Of a DNA stretch of 64,000 nucleotides, positions 22,501 through 34,325 are shown piece by piece. The notes below the pieces were generated by a model that worked only from the letters and a program-made list of their open reading frames with translations, was not told the DNA's origin and made no database searches. How positions within the stretch are numbered: position 1 is the first letter of the stretch; each line of letters opens with the position of its first letter. The DNA is from Saururus chinensis (taxonomy: Eukaryota > Streptophyta > Magnoliopsida > Piperales > Saururaceae): assembly GCA_035235625.1 (NCBI GenBank), contig CP141149.1, positions 1,087,001 through 1,151,000 on the forward strand, written 5' to 3'. The position numbers and the translations under genes were made by a program.

Positions 22501-25086
22501 GAATGTGTAAAAATCGTTATATCGTTTAAACTTTAGAAAAACCTCTAAATCATTTATTATGTATATAATTAAGAATTAAATAAAGAAAATGATACCACAA
22601 TTGAACCATTCCTCCTTAACTTAGGTGAATTCATTCGCCTAACTAGTTTTAGAATAAAACACTAAGCTCGTCACAAATGTATATTTAGTTGTTTTAAAGA
22701 AACAAGTACTTATTTACTAAGTTCGTAAGAATGGATCAAAAGTACAAAATGACGAATCAATTGGACCACTTTTGGTCTGGTTAAAAATTTTAAATCAATT
22801 ATAACTAAAGTTCGTTAAGAATGTGTATAAATCCTTATATCTTTGAAAGTTTAAAGAGAACTAATAATTCGTTACATTCATAATTACAAATGAAATAGAA
22901 AAATGATACTACAATTTGACCATTCTTCCTTAACTTATGTGATTTCATTCGCTTAAATAGTTAGAACAAAGTACCAAAGCTCGTCACAAATGTATATTAA
23001 TTGTTTTAAAGAAATAAGTACTAACTAACTAAGTTCGTAAGAACAAATCATACGCACAAAACAACGAAGGATTCAGACAACTTTTGGTATAGTTATATCA
23101 TTTTAATTGATTAAAACAAAAGTTCCTTAATAATATACACAAATTATTATATCGTTTAAAGTTTAAAAAGTCCTCTTAATCATTTGTTACGTTCGTAACT
23201 GCGAATCAAATGGTAAAAGTGATAGCACAATTTAACCGTTATTCCTTAACTTATGTGATTTTATTCCCTCAACTAGTTTTAAAATAAAGCTAAGCTCATC
23301 ACGAATGTATATTTAGTTGTTTTAAAGAAATACATACTCATTTACTACGTTTGTAAGAATGAATCGAACATATCAAATGATGAACTAATTGGACTACTTT
23401 CAGTCAAGTTATACTATAATTTGACCATTATTCCTTAACTTACGTGATTTAATTCGCTTAACATGCTTTATAACAAAGCACCCAAGATCATCACTAATGT
23501 ATATTTAGAAGTTTTAAAAAAACATATACATATTTACTAAGTTCCAAAGAATGAATTAAATGCAGTTAACGACGAACCAATTGGACCGTTTTGGTCCAGG
23601 TATATCCTTTTAATCAATTAAAATCGAAGTTTATTAAGAATGTGTCTAATCATATATCGTTAAAAGTTCAAACTGACCTCCTAATCACTATTTACGTTCA
23701 TAATTATGAATCAAATATAGAAAATGATACCACCATTTGATCGTTCTTCCTTAATTTATGTGATTTTATTCGCTTAATTAGTTTTAGAAAAAAATACTCA
23801 AGCACGTCACGGATGTGTATTTACTTGTTTTAAAGATTTAAGTACTAATTTACTAAGTTTGTAAGGATAAATCAAACATGCAAAACGATGAATGAATCAG
23901 ACCAATTTTGGTATATTTATATCCTTTTAATTGATTGAAACTAAAGTTTGTTAATAATATGAACAAATAGTTATATCGTTTAAATTGATTAAAATTGAAG
24001 TTCGTTAAGAATATGCATAAATCGTTATATTATTTACTGTTTAAAAAGACTTCCAAATCATTTTTTATGTTTATAATTATAAATTAAATATAGAAAACGA
24101 TAAAATAATTTAACTGTTCTTCCTTAACTTATGTGATTTCATTTGCTTAATTAGTTTTAGAAGAAAGTACATAAGTTTGTCACGAATATATATTTAGTTG
24201 TTTTAAATAAATAAGTACTAAATTACTAAGTTCGTAAGAATAAATAAAATGTATAAAACTATGAACAAATCGGACAACTTTTAGTCCAATTATATCCTTT
24301 TTATCGAAAAAATCGAAGTTCGATAAGAATGTGCACAAATTGTTATATCGTTCAAAGTTTAAAAATACCTCAAAATCATTTGTTATGTTCATTTTTACAA
24401 ATTAAATGGAGAAAGTGGTACTATAATTTGACCGTTCTTCCTTAACTGATGCAATTTTATTCAATTAACTAGTTTTAAAACAAACACCCAAGCTCGTCAC
24501 GAATGTATATTTAGTTATTTTAAAGAAATACATACTCATTTACTAAGTTTGTAAGAAAGAATTAAACTTAATAAATGATGAACCAATTGGATACATTTTT
24601 GTCTAGTTATATCCTTTTACTTAATTAAATCTGAAGTTTGTTAAGAATGTGCATGAATCCTTATATCATTTAAAGTGTAAAGAGGCCTACTAATCATTTG
24701 TTACGTTCATAATTACGAATTAAATAGAAAAAGCAGTACCACCATTTGACTGTTCTTCTTTAACTTATGTGATTTCATTGGCTTAACTAGTTTTAGAAAA
24801 AAACAACACTTAAGCTCATTGCGATGTGTATTTAGTTGTTTTAAGGATACAAGTACTAATTTACTAAGTTTGTAATAATAATTCAAACACACAAAATGAC
24901 AAACGAATCAAACCACTTTTGGCCTAGTTATATCATTTTAATCGATTAAAACTTAAGTTCATTAATAATGTGCTTAAGGCATTATATCGGTTAAATCTTA
25001 AAGAGATCTCTAAATCATTTGTTATGTTTGTTATTACATATCAAATAAAGAAAGTGATGCCACAATTTAACTATTCATCCTTATCA
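19592..25086 (-). repeat. Satellite array, R orientation, about 17 monomers
   Basis: Reverse-oriented monomers; the landmark CTCGTCACGAATGTATATTTA recurs near 22667, 22979, 23296, 23803, 24177, 24492 and 24813, mostly 312-321 bp apart. Exceptions are a partial unit near 23489 and a roughly 374-bp step before 24177 that contains an internal duplication. A truncated unit with duplicated segments also lies at about 20940-21110 and 21260-21420 (TTGTTACGAATGTATATATTTAG variants). No gene. Confidence 0.9.
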
Positions 25087-25091
25087 CTTTA

Positions 25092-25866
25092 TGATGAAAA
25101 TGGAAAAGGCGCAGTGGTTGCAGCAAGAGAACAAATGAACGGAATCCAAATTCCATGAGGAACACCAGCTCATGAACTGTCGAAGACCTCCAATGTAATG
25201 GCACTTACAAGAAAATGAGCATATGAAACTACCCCCACAAGAGTGAAGAGATAAGCCATGGATAAGTCATTTGGAAGGGTGCACCTTCAACAAAACCTGA
25301 TTTTTGGATTAACACACTCAACAAACAATCACTATATTTTTGGATTCAAAACAAAGCTTCCATTACAATTTATGAAATGCCTATTTATAGGCTTACAACA
25401 TTCAAATTCGGAATTGAGAGGGAAGTACAAAATAAATGTACTTTAACAACATTTTAGGTGTAATGAAAGTAAAAATTACTACTCCCAACCATTCCTAGGG
25501 AAGGTAGGACGCCAAAAACATATTACTATGCCACATTTAATGATGGCTTCGCCCTAATTTTTGCATCGTGAATAAATGTGACGAATTTAACTTTGTTCCA
25601 TGGGCTTTCTTTAACTTTTCCTTCTATGCGCTTTATGGGTCTTCATCTTTAACTTCTTATGCTTGATTTTTCTATTTGCCTTTCTTTTATGCCATGCTCC
25701 TGGATCCTACATAAGATTATCATCCCTTAAGAGTGCATACACCGGTGCACTTTCAAATTCAATTATGCTTAGAAGGATATATTGTTTAAATTGAACCATG
25801 GAGTTGAACTTCTCTTCTTCATCAGCTAGTTTCACCACAAAAACTAGTTTATTTCAATTCACATCA
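25092..25866 (-). repeat. 3' LTR of the short LTR element
   Basis: In the element's own orientation this is the downstream LTR; the GTTTTCTCCAACCAGTGGAG sequence beside it on the minus strand is the candidate polypurine tract. It shares with its partner the CCATTTTCATCA end and a long interior block (for example CCTATTTATAGGC and TCAAATTCGGAATTGAGAG on the plus strand). Confidence 0.88.
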
Positions 25867-26387
25867 TTCTCCACTGGTTGGAGAAAACTTGACCTCGAGT
25901 TTAAAGTGAGGGCTTAAACAAACTATTGGACCCGGACAACACATCCAAGTTCTAGCAGAGAAGATGGAATTCTTTCAAGAAGACTAGAGGGTAAGGATTT
26001 ATAGGTTGGAACAGCATATGTGTCTTTCGGAATTGACTGAATAGGAAAATATGGAGTATGAATTGGAATGTCAAACAACATATATGGATTGTGAGGAAAA
26101 ATGAAAAGAACAGATGGAGGGTAAAAATATAGTAGGGGAATACCCATCGTCATAGATGGGAGGAAGATCAAAATCTACCCCGTCATGCTCAATGAGAACT
26201 AGTTTACATACCTCTTCAATAGAAGGCTGGTTAAATGGATATTCTTCATCATGAAATAGAAGGAAAAACTACTGGGAGAACTTCTGAGACAAAGACTCCA
26301 CAGTTCTATTCAGTTCGGCAACTTCCTCGTGGATATTATTGATGTTCATATCTTCAATTGCAATGGGTCTCTTTGTCAAGATTTATG

Positions 26388-26424
26388 GAGTCAGGAAGCG
26401 AATCCCAAGCACTCTGATACCAAA
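26388..26424 (-). promoter_or_regulatory. tRNA-Met primer-binding site of the short LTR element
   Basis: On the minus strand the sequence leaving the 5' LTR reads TTTGGTATCAGAGTGC. TGGTATCAGAGC is the canonical site complementary to the 3' end of initiator methionine tRNA in plant LTR elements, here with one change near its end. Confidence 0.8.
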
Positions 26425-27207
26425 TGATGAAAATGGAAAAGGCGCAGCGTTGCACCAAGAAAGAACAAACGAACAAAATCCGATTCCATGAGGAACTCCG
26501 GCTCACAAATTGTCGGAGACCTCCAATGTAAGTGATGGTGCTCACAAGAAAATTAGCATCTAAAATTACCCTCCCACAAGAGTGAAGAGATGAACTAGGG
26601 ATAAGTGGTTTGGAAGGGCGCACCTTCAATAAAACCTGATTTTTAGAGTAACTCACACTCAACAAACAATCACTATATTTTTGGATTCAAAACAAAGCTT
26701 CCATTACAATTTATCAAAGGCCTATTTATAGGCTTATAACATTCAAATTCGGAATTGAGAGGGAAGTACAAAATAAATATACTTCAACAACATTTTAGGT
26801 GTAATAAAAGTAAAAATTAATACTCCCAACCATTCCTAGGGAAGGTAGGATGCCAAAAACATATTACTATGCCACATTTAATGATGGCTTCGCCCTAATT
26901 TCTGCATCGTGAATAAATGTGACGAATTTGACTTTGTTCCATGGGCTTTCTTTAACTTTTCCTTCCATGCACTTTATGGGTCTTCATCTTTAACTTCTTA
27001 TACTTGATTTTTCTATTTGCCTTTCTACTATGTCATGCTCCTGGATCCCACATAAGATGTTAATCCCTTAAGAGTGCATGCACAAGTGCACTTTCAAATT
27101 CAATTATGCCTAGAAGGATACATTATTTAAATTGAACCATGGAGTTGAACTTCTCTTCTTCATCAACTAGTATCACCACAAAAATTAGTCCATCTCGATT
27201 CACATCA
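26425..27207 (-). repeat. 5' LTR of the short LTR element
   Basis: This is the upstream LTR in the element's orientation, adjoining the primer site. It is 8 bp longer than its partner through small indels. Confidence 0.88.
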
Positions 27208-27212
27208 CTTAA

Positions 27213-28560
27213 CTAGTTTTAGAATTAAGCATAGAAGCTCGTCACAAATGAATATTTAGTTGTTCTAAAGAAATACATACACATTTACTTTGTTAGAACG
27301 AATTGAATGCACTAAATGACTAACTAATTGGACCACTTTTCATCTAGTTAAAATTTTTAATCGACTAAAACCGAAAGTCGTTAAGAATGTGTATAAATCT
27401 TTATATTGTTTAAAGTTTAAAAAGTCCTTCAAATTATTTGTTACGTTTGTAATTAAGAATCAATTTTAGAAAATAAAACAATAATTTAACCTTTCTTTCT
27501 TAACTTCTGAGATTTCGTTAGCTTAACTAGTTTTAGAATAAAGCACTAAAGCTCATCACAAATGCATATTTAGTTGTTTTAAAGAAATAAGTACTAATTT
27601 ACAACTTTCATAATAATGAATCAAATGTACTAATTGATGAACCGATCGGACTACTTTTTGTTATGTTATATCATTTTAAACGATTAAAACCAAAGTTCAT
27701 TAAAAATATGCACAAATTATTACATCGTTTAAAGTTTAAAGAGACCTCAGATTCATTTGTTACGTTAGTTATTATGAATCAAATGGAGAAAGAAAAACCA
27801 CAATTTGACCACTCTTCCATAAGTTATGTGATTTCATTCGCTTAGTCAGTTTTAGAACAAAGAACCAAGCTCATCACGAATGTATATTTAGTTGCTTTAA
27901 ATAGAGAAAGTAATACCACAATTTGACCATTCTTCCTTAACTTATATAATTTCATTTGCTTAACTAGTTTTTGAACAAAGTACCTAAGCTCGTTGCGAAT
28001 GGGAATTTAGTTACTTTAAAAAAATAAGTACTACTAAGTTCATAAGAATAAATCAAACACATAAAACGATGAACGAATGGGACAAATTTTGGTCCATTTA
28101 TATCCTTTTAATCGATTAAAACGGAAGTTCGTTAAGAATGTGCACAAAATGATTTATCGTTTAAAGTTAAAAGAGACCTATGAATCCTTTGTTACATTTG
28201 TTATTACATATCAAATTGAAATAGTGATACTATAATTTGACCGTTCATCCTTAACTTATGTAATTTTATTCACTTAAGTAGTTTTAGAACAAAACACCTA
28301 AGCTTGTCACGAATGTATATTTATAAAAATATATACTTATTTACTATATTCGTAAAAATGAATCAAACGCACAAAACAATCATCTAATTGGACCACTTTT
28401 GGTTTATCCTTTTAATCTATTAAAACAAAAGTTTGTTATGAATGCGTAAAAATTATTGTATTATTTGAATTTTAAAGAGACCGTCGAATCATTTGTTACA
28501 TTTTTATTAAGAATTAAATGGAGAAAGTGATATTACAATTTGACCGTTTTTCCTTAACTT
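27213..28560 (-). repeat. Satellite, R orientation
   Basis: About four monomers in R orientation, including a shortened unit near 27895 where two copies of the GAGAAAGTAATACC segment are brought close together. The block stops at CCTTAACTTA, where gypsy sequence begins without a target duplication. Confidence 0.88.
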
Positions 28561-28753
28561 AAGGAAGAATATCATCGTCTGAGGTCATTCGTGTGGCGAA
28601 GATATTGTGGCGAATATCATACTCCCGAGATGGTGACTTGGGATGTTCAGGCAAATATGAGAGAGAGATACCCTGAGGTATTTGCTATTTCAGCTGTACG
28701 TTGTAAGTTGATCGTGAAATTTCGGGGATGAAATTTTTCCAAGGAGGGAAGAA
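28561..28753 (+). mobile_element. Ty3/gypsy (chromovirus-like) polyprotein C-terminus and polypurine tract
   Basis: The plus frame reads VTWDVQANMRERYPEVF, then a tail ending in KFRG and a stop. The W-(x)5-MR-RYP-LF pattern is the usual C-terminal tail after the chromodomain-type region in plant Tekay/Del-like gypsy polyproteins. AAGGAGGGAAGAA, immediately before the TG of the LTR, is the polypurine tract. The fragment is truncated on the left, where it meets the satellite directly. It shows that the long LTR that follows belongs to a Ty3/gypsy element read left to right. Confidence 0.75.
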
Positions 28754-30006
28754 TGTAAGGTCCCTGATTTTTCTATGATTTTCTGGGATTTTCCTGCTAT
28801 TTTTCTGGTCATTTTTGGCGGGAAAATGTGACTCTTTGGCATATTTATATTTATGTATTTTCCCCTGTATTTATACCCGTAGAGTTAGGTGTGGGGCTTA
28901 GTCGCAGTCTGCGGGCCTCGCTGCGCACTTACGGTGCAAATTTTGGAGCTACAATACGTAACCGGGAGGTGAACGTGTATTGAGGACATAGATGTAAAAA
29001 TTAAAAAGATTTTATATAAAAATCAATCCGAAGATCGGATTCCAGGAAGTTTGACTTCTAGTAACTTTTTCACGTCTAGAGAGAAAAGAGAGAAACCCGA
29101 GCCCATATCCGGTCGCTCCATTCTCCCTCCTCCGATGTCGGATTCCAGCGGTTCTTATCAGGATCTGCTTTGCCTCACCGCCACGAGTCCGTAGGTACCG
29201 GCTATGACCACTGCCACGGCCTCTTCGCTCCTCCACGAGGTACCGAACTTTTCTTCGGGTTTTTCTCTCCTTCAATCCTGTTTTTGAACTGTGGGTGTAC
29301 GATTTTGACATCGTTTGCGGCCGCTCTCAACAAGACTTATGTTTAGTTGGCCGCTAGGAACCCATAGGCGCTAGCTAGAGCCGCCACCATGCTTTCTTCG
29401 CTCTGTGGTGAGCTACCGGCACTTTGGTCGAGTTTTATTTTTATTTCCATCTCACTGTCCGTGGGATTTTTTTGGATGCCGGTGTGTTTCCGGTCATCGT
29501 CCGGTCACCGGTAGGACTCCGTTCAGCCTACCTCGACCCGGTGTCAGTAGGGGTTTGCCGTTTCTGACCCCGCCTCGCCCCTATTGCCTTGCTCCGCCCG
29601 ATTAGATGCTTTGGGTGTGTTTCGGGTCGTTGGCATCGGCGAGCTATGGGCCATTTTGGCATTGTGGACTCTGCCCCGGCTCGGCAATAGTGAGGGTCAG
29701 CCCCACTTGGCCTAATTATTCTTCTGCTCAGAATGGGCCGCTTGTCATTGCCCTATACCATGCGAGATGCACAACTGCCCGCACCATGGGTATTGGTTGT
29801 GGGTGGCGATCAGAGATGTCGCCACTTTGATTGGCCACAGCTAGGCCTTAGCCCTGTTGGCCTTTTGTGGGCCTTGGGTCGCCCCCGTTCAGCCCTCTCC
29901 CCCGCCCCTTTGGCTCGCATGTGCATGTGGCCACGCGTGTGCTTTTGGGTTTAGGTGTCATATTCGCGCCGCCTGACCATCGGTTGGCTTTATCCTCGAG
30001 CGTCAC

Positions 30007-33000
30007 TGTCACGCCCCGGCGATGCCCGACCCGAGCCGAACCCGGTCCAAGGGCCGGTCAAGCGCGCGGGGGCGACGAAGTGAAATTGAGAAACGATTCT
30101 AGCGGAAGACTTAATCCCTAACCACGGGCGATTAACAGCAACACGGAGTGCGCACAATCCTTTGAGCAAGAGTAAATAAAAGGGAAGAAAAAGGTGTTGC
30201 TTATCACAAAGTAAACAACAATCTCAAACCCACAAACTTAGTTAAGTAAAGCCCACACCGGCTCAAAATAAGTCATAAGCAAACATAACTGTAACATGTG
30301 ACATAAAACCACAACAAGAACCCTACACAAAGGTTCTAACATAAAACATGAAACAAAATGAAGGAAAGTCACGCAACGATCTCCATCATCACACCCAAGC
30401 TACCTCTTACCTTTCCTCAAAAAGGCAATCCTGTCCGTCTGCGTGTCGCACCACGCAGCCCCAAATCAAAACACAAAAGAGGGGTGAGTTTTAACACTCA
30501 GCAATGGTTTTAATATCACTGTCAACGTAGAAAATACGATAGCTTAGAAATGAGATCGTTTCAGATCAAAAATTTACATGGTGCATCACTTTCTGATCAC
30601 ACATTCATATCACTTAACACTGCATAAAAATGCATAATTCAACCTGCATGGATGTATCTCTAGCATACATATTCCCACATGCATTCACATCATAACCAAT
30701 CCCGCATGGACGTATCTCTAACATACATATTCCACATGCATAACATCAAAATCAGCATGCATGGATGTATCTCTAACATACATATTCCACATGCATAACA
30801 TCAAAATCAACATGCATGGATGTATCTCTAACATATATATTCCACATGCATAACATCAACATCAACATGCATGGATGTATCTCTAACATACATATTCCAC
30901 ATGCATAACATCAACATCAACATGCATGGATGTATCTCTAACATACATATTCCCACATGCATAATGTTATCACAATCAACCTCCATCAAGGAGTAATCAC
31001 ACATTGACGTCACACAGACGGGAGCATAGACAAGGCCACGAAGGCGTGTCATGGTACAAAATTCGACACAAGAATTCAAGAAAGATCGGGGTTGTCAATC
31101 CCTAATACTGCTCGCCCTGGACGATCCTGGCCAAGGATGTCCCATTCTCACACAGAGAATCTAGAGCAGGGGTGTTCGCCCAGGGACATCTCCTGCGGAG
31201 GGAAGAGCCCGAGTTCTCACACAGAGAACCCTAGAACACGTGGTAGCGGGGTGCACTCGGCATACCACACTGGATTCTCAGGGTCCAGATGACACACATA
31301 AAAATACTCTCACGTATCCGCAAGACAAGTACACAACTCGTCCCCACATCATTCCATTAAACAAGACTCAACCCGGGGAGTGCACTCGTTCCACACAGGA
31401 ACTCCAAATCGTTCCACACAGGAACTTCAAATCAAAATATGTCCTTTCGGACCAATCAACTTGCGATTAATCCACGACCGATAAACCCGGCACACAATTC
31501 CATCACATTGCATCCAATCGGTCAAATTCGATTAATCATGATGAAGCCTCAATTGGAAATCCATTTTCATGATGCGTGCAGCATGGTACATGCGTGGGCA
31601 AAGCATACATGAATCCTAATCATGATAAGTGCTCTCACCAGCCCCTAATGCATCATTCATAATCACGATATTAAGCTTCAACATCATCATTTAACCCCCC
31701 ACATGTGTGTGTGTGTGTAACTAGTAGAAGCCTTTCACATGATGCATATTAACATGCTTGAAAATCAACTCACCACCACACTACACATGTGAATTTCTAC
31801 CTAAACATGAATTCCAGCGGAAATCATAGTAGAAGAATCGTTGAAATCTTAGCTAGATTCAAAACTCAACCACAAAGGCTAAACACCTATAACATCACTC
31901 ATTTCATCATTGAGTCATGGTATTCACCAACATTCACACACCATTAATCACAATTTATCATGACAAATCTGTCCAACAATGATTGTAGTCCTACTGAAAT
32001 ATGCTTAACCAAAGGGAAACAACTATTCATAATTTCAAAATAACGATTCCAACATCATGCCACAAAACATAAGTCATTCCACCCTCACTAAGCATATATC
32101 TCAACTCCATAAACTCAATAGCATACATTTCCAGTAGCCTAACATAGCTTAAAACACTCCACATTCGTATAAAATTGGCAAGCCAAAGTGGAATCATCAA
32201 AATAGGCATCATACACTCAACATACAATTTTCTGTGTAGCCGATCGATCGCCCTTCAGGCCGTTCGATCGGTTACACGCAAAATTTTAAAATTTTCAGTT
32301 CAGCCGATCGATCGCCCTGCAAGGCCGATCGATCGCCAACACGGCAGAACAGTCATCTTCTTCCTTTCGCAAAATCAAACCGAAACACCATAGATAACAC
32401 TTCAAATCCACATCTAGCACCCTAATCATCATCAAAAGTCCTCCTTGACTTCCAGAATATCAAACCAAACCATAATAATGCAAAACCCTAAGAAATCGGG
32501 ATTAAATAATTCCATTTTCTAATCTTACCATTAACACACTAAATCAAGCAAACCATTTTGAAATAAGCCAAAAATGAAGAGTTTTACCATGGATAAACAG
32601 AGATTTCAAAGACCCATTACCTCAGCACTTGATTAAGCTCGGATTGAAGAGTCACCCTTCTTGAAATCCTTGAAAACACAATGAGTTTGAATCAAACACC
32701 AATAGAAATCGATTTACTTAAGAAATCCTTAATTAAATCTTAGATCTAGGGCTTGTTGGTAGTAAAAATCGAATTTTGAAAGTTAGGGTTTGTAGTAAAA
32801 CGCAAATCAGTAGCTTTTGATGGTCAAAAACGAATTGAATCAAGGGGAAAATGGTAGATTTAGAAGAAATTAAGAGAAAAGCCATGGATTAGTGCTTAAT
32901 TAGAGCAAGCTTACCTTAATCGGCTTCTAATTCGGGCCTAAGTGGGGATTAGGCCAGACCTCCTTCCTTAGCCTATTCCCAAAAATGGAAATGGCTCTGG

Positions 33001-33437
33001 TTTTCCCTTTTATAGTAAGGGTTGGGGTAGGCATAGGTAAGTTTTGGGGTGTACATATGAAAAGTAGGCTAAAAGTGGTTATTTTGCAAATTTAAGCACG
33101 AATTAAGCCTAATAAAATTCTGAAAATTTTTGTGTGACCTTAAGTATATGTCTAGGTTCATTTGACACAAAAATAAAATTTTTGACCGTGGGGCCCACAG
33201 GGGTCCCGCCAAAACCCTAATTTTTGGGAAAATAGTGAAAATTCCGAAAAATCTCAAAAATTCACATTTGGTTTAAAATCACTTAAAACCACTAATATTG
33301 AGGTTAATTTTGGTTAAAACCATCACAAACTCTATTTATTTACGAAATCACCGAATAAGATCAAAAAACACGTAAATTGCACGATAACCCATAATTAAAT
33401 AAAAATCAAAACCGTTTTAAAGATGAGGGTCCTTACA
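30007..33437 (-). mobile_element. Solo LTR, TGTAAGGACC family, 3431 bp, nested
   Basis: On the minus strand it begins TGTAAGGACCCTCATC and ends GCCGGGGCGTGACA. A perfect 5-bp duplication, GTCAC, lies at 30002-30006 and 33438-33442, inside the long gypsy LTR. The TATA box is CTATAAAAGGGAAAA on the minus strand near 33010. A 55-bp tandem repeat lies at about 30640-30960, and two GATCG hairpin motifs at 32235-32277 and 32301-32342. A second full copy, in the other orientation, lies at 60522-63936. No protease or polymerase sequence is present, so it is a solo LTR of unusual length. Confidence 0.9.
30640..30960. repeat. 55-bp tandem repeat in the nested LTR
   Basis: The segment CATGCATAACATCAACATC starts at 30734, 30789, 30844 and 30899, exactly 55 bp apart, with degenerate units before. 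The other family member has a different tandem array (46/57-bp units) at about 63121-63345 in the corresponding place. Confidence 0.9.
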
Positions 33438-34012
33438 GTCACCCCACATTCTCCGCCCTTATGCGGGCCCTTCTTGACGCAAAATCGCCGCCATTGGGTG
33501 TTGTCCACGGCTGATTTCGATGTTTTGTAGCCGGCCGAGTACTTCTCAGCCACCGGCCGACCTTCAGTGAGGACACCATCGACTTCTAGTCGCACCGCCA
33601 CATATGTTGGCATTATATTTCTCCCGGCCGCCCTAGTGTGCCACCATGGATCGCGGGTTTTTCTGCATTGACTTCTGACACCCTGTTTGGCCGTGATTGT
33701 TTCTGGCACTTCCTAAAATCTTCGGGACAACAGCTCTCTCATCTAGGCAATGGTTTTGACCGCCAACTCCGCCGTCGATGCCACCACTGTCGTGTGCTCG
33801 CCATCGAACGCCATGATTACGAGGTAGGGGAGCTTTGAACTCGTAATTTCATGATAGCATGCTTTGAATGAGTAGCAACATGCTAGGATTGTGTGATTCC
33901 ATGCTTTGGATGTTAAGTAACGATCCGATTGCATGATGTACATGTAAGCATGATTATATGGTATGTTGAAATGCATATGACATGCATGTTGGCTGTAAGT
34001 ATGTTGGATGTA

Positions 34013-34325
34013 AGTATGTGCTAGTGATGACTAGCGTGTTTGTTGGTAAGTTTCGTATGTTGATTGAGTATGTGCTAGTGATGGCTAGCATGTATGTTGA
34101 CGTATGTATGCATGTGCTAGTGATGGCTAGCGTGCATGTTTGAAGTATGTTTGGATTATGCATGTGCTAGTGATGGCTAGCGTGCATGTTTGGAGTATGT
34201 ATGAATTATGCATGTGCTAGTGATGGCTAGCGTGTATGTTTGATGTATGTATGCATGTGCTAGTGATGGCTAGCATGTATGTTTGACGTATGTATGTATG
34301 CACTAGTGATGGCTAGTGAGCATGT
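34013..34325. repeat. Tandem repeats around GTGCTAGTGATGGCTAGC in the long gypsy LTR
   Basis: About seven copies of a 40-55-bp unit with the core GTGCTAGTGATGGCTAGC and a variable ATGTTTGACGTATGTATGC spacer. The core contains the imperfect palindrome GCTAGTGATGGCTAGC. The same array is longer in the sister LTR at about 55530-55985. Confidence 0.88.

Larger units (their letters stand above)
25092..27207 (-). mobile_element. Short complete LTR retrotransposon without coding capacity, 2116 bp
   Basis: Two direct LTRs of 775 bp (25092-25866) and 783 bp (26425-27207) bracket 558 bp of internal DNA. Each LTR starts TGATG and ends CATCA on the plus strand. A tRNA-Met-type primer site, TTGGTATCAGAGTGCTTGG on the minus strand, lies right next to the LTR at 26425, so the element reads right to left. 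The flanks are CTTTA (25087-25091) and CTTAA (27208-27212), a target duplication with one change. The internal region has a short Glu/Asp-rich stretch (IEEVCKLVLIEHDGVDFDLP) but no polymerase. This is a non-autonomous, TRIM-like element with unusually long LTRs. The LTRs differ at many sites, so the insertion is not recent. Confidence 0.9.

Noticed and set aside
20887..27845. Repeated 60-66-codon frames with KFVKNVNKSLYCLKFKET-like starts (also 47625-47813)
   Set aside because: They recur once per satellite monomer and are simply a frame of the repeat that is open in some units.
29405..30121. Several short frames in the GC-rich part of the long LTR, repeated at 54224-54720
   Set aside because: The frames are not preserved between the two LTR copies and lie wholly inside LTR sequence.
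30734..30955. Regular 55-bp repeats considered as a CRISPR-like array
   Set aside because: Head-to-tail tandem repeats with no unique spacers, inside a plant LTR.
33395..33709. 104-codon minus frame spanning the nested LTR border, with a similar frame at 54916-55221
   Set aside because: It is long-LTR sequence read antisense and crosses an insertion border; no family match and no start context.
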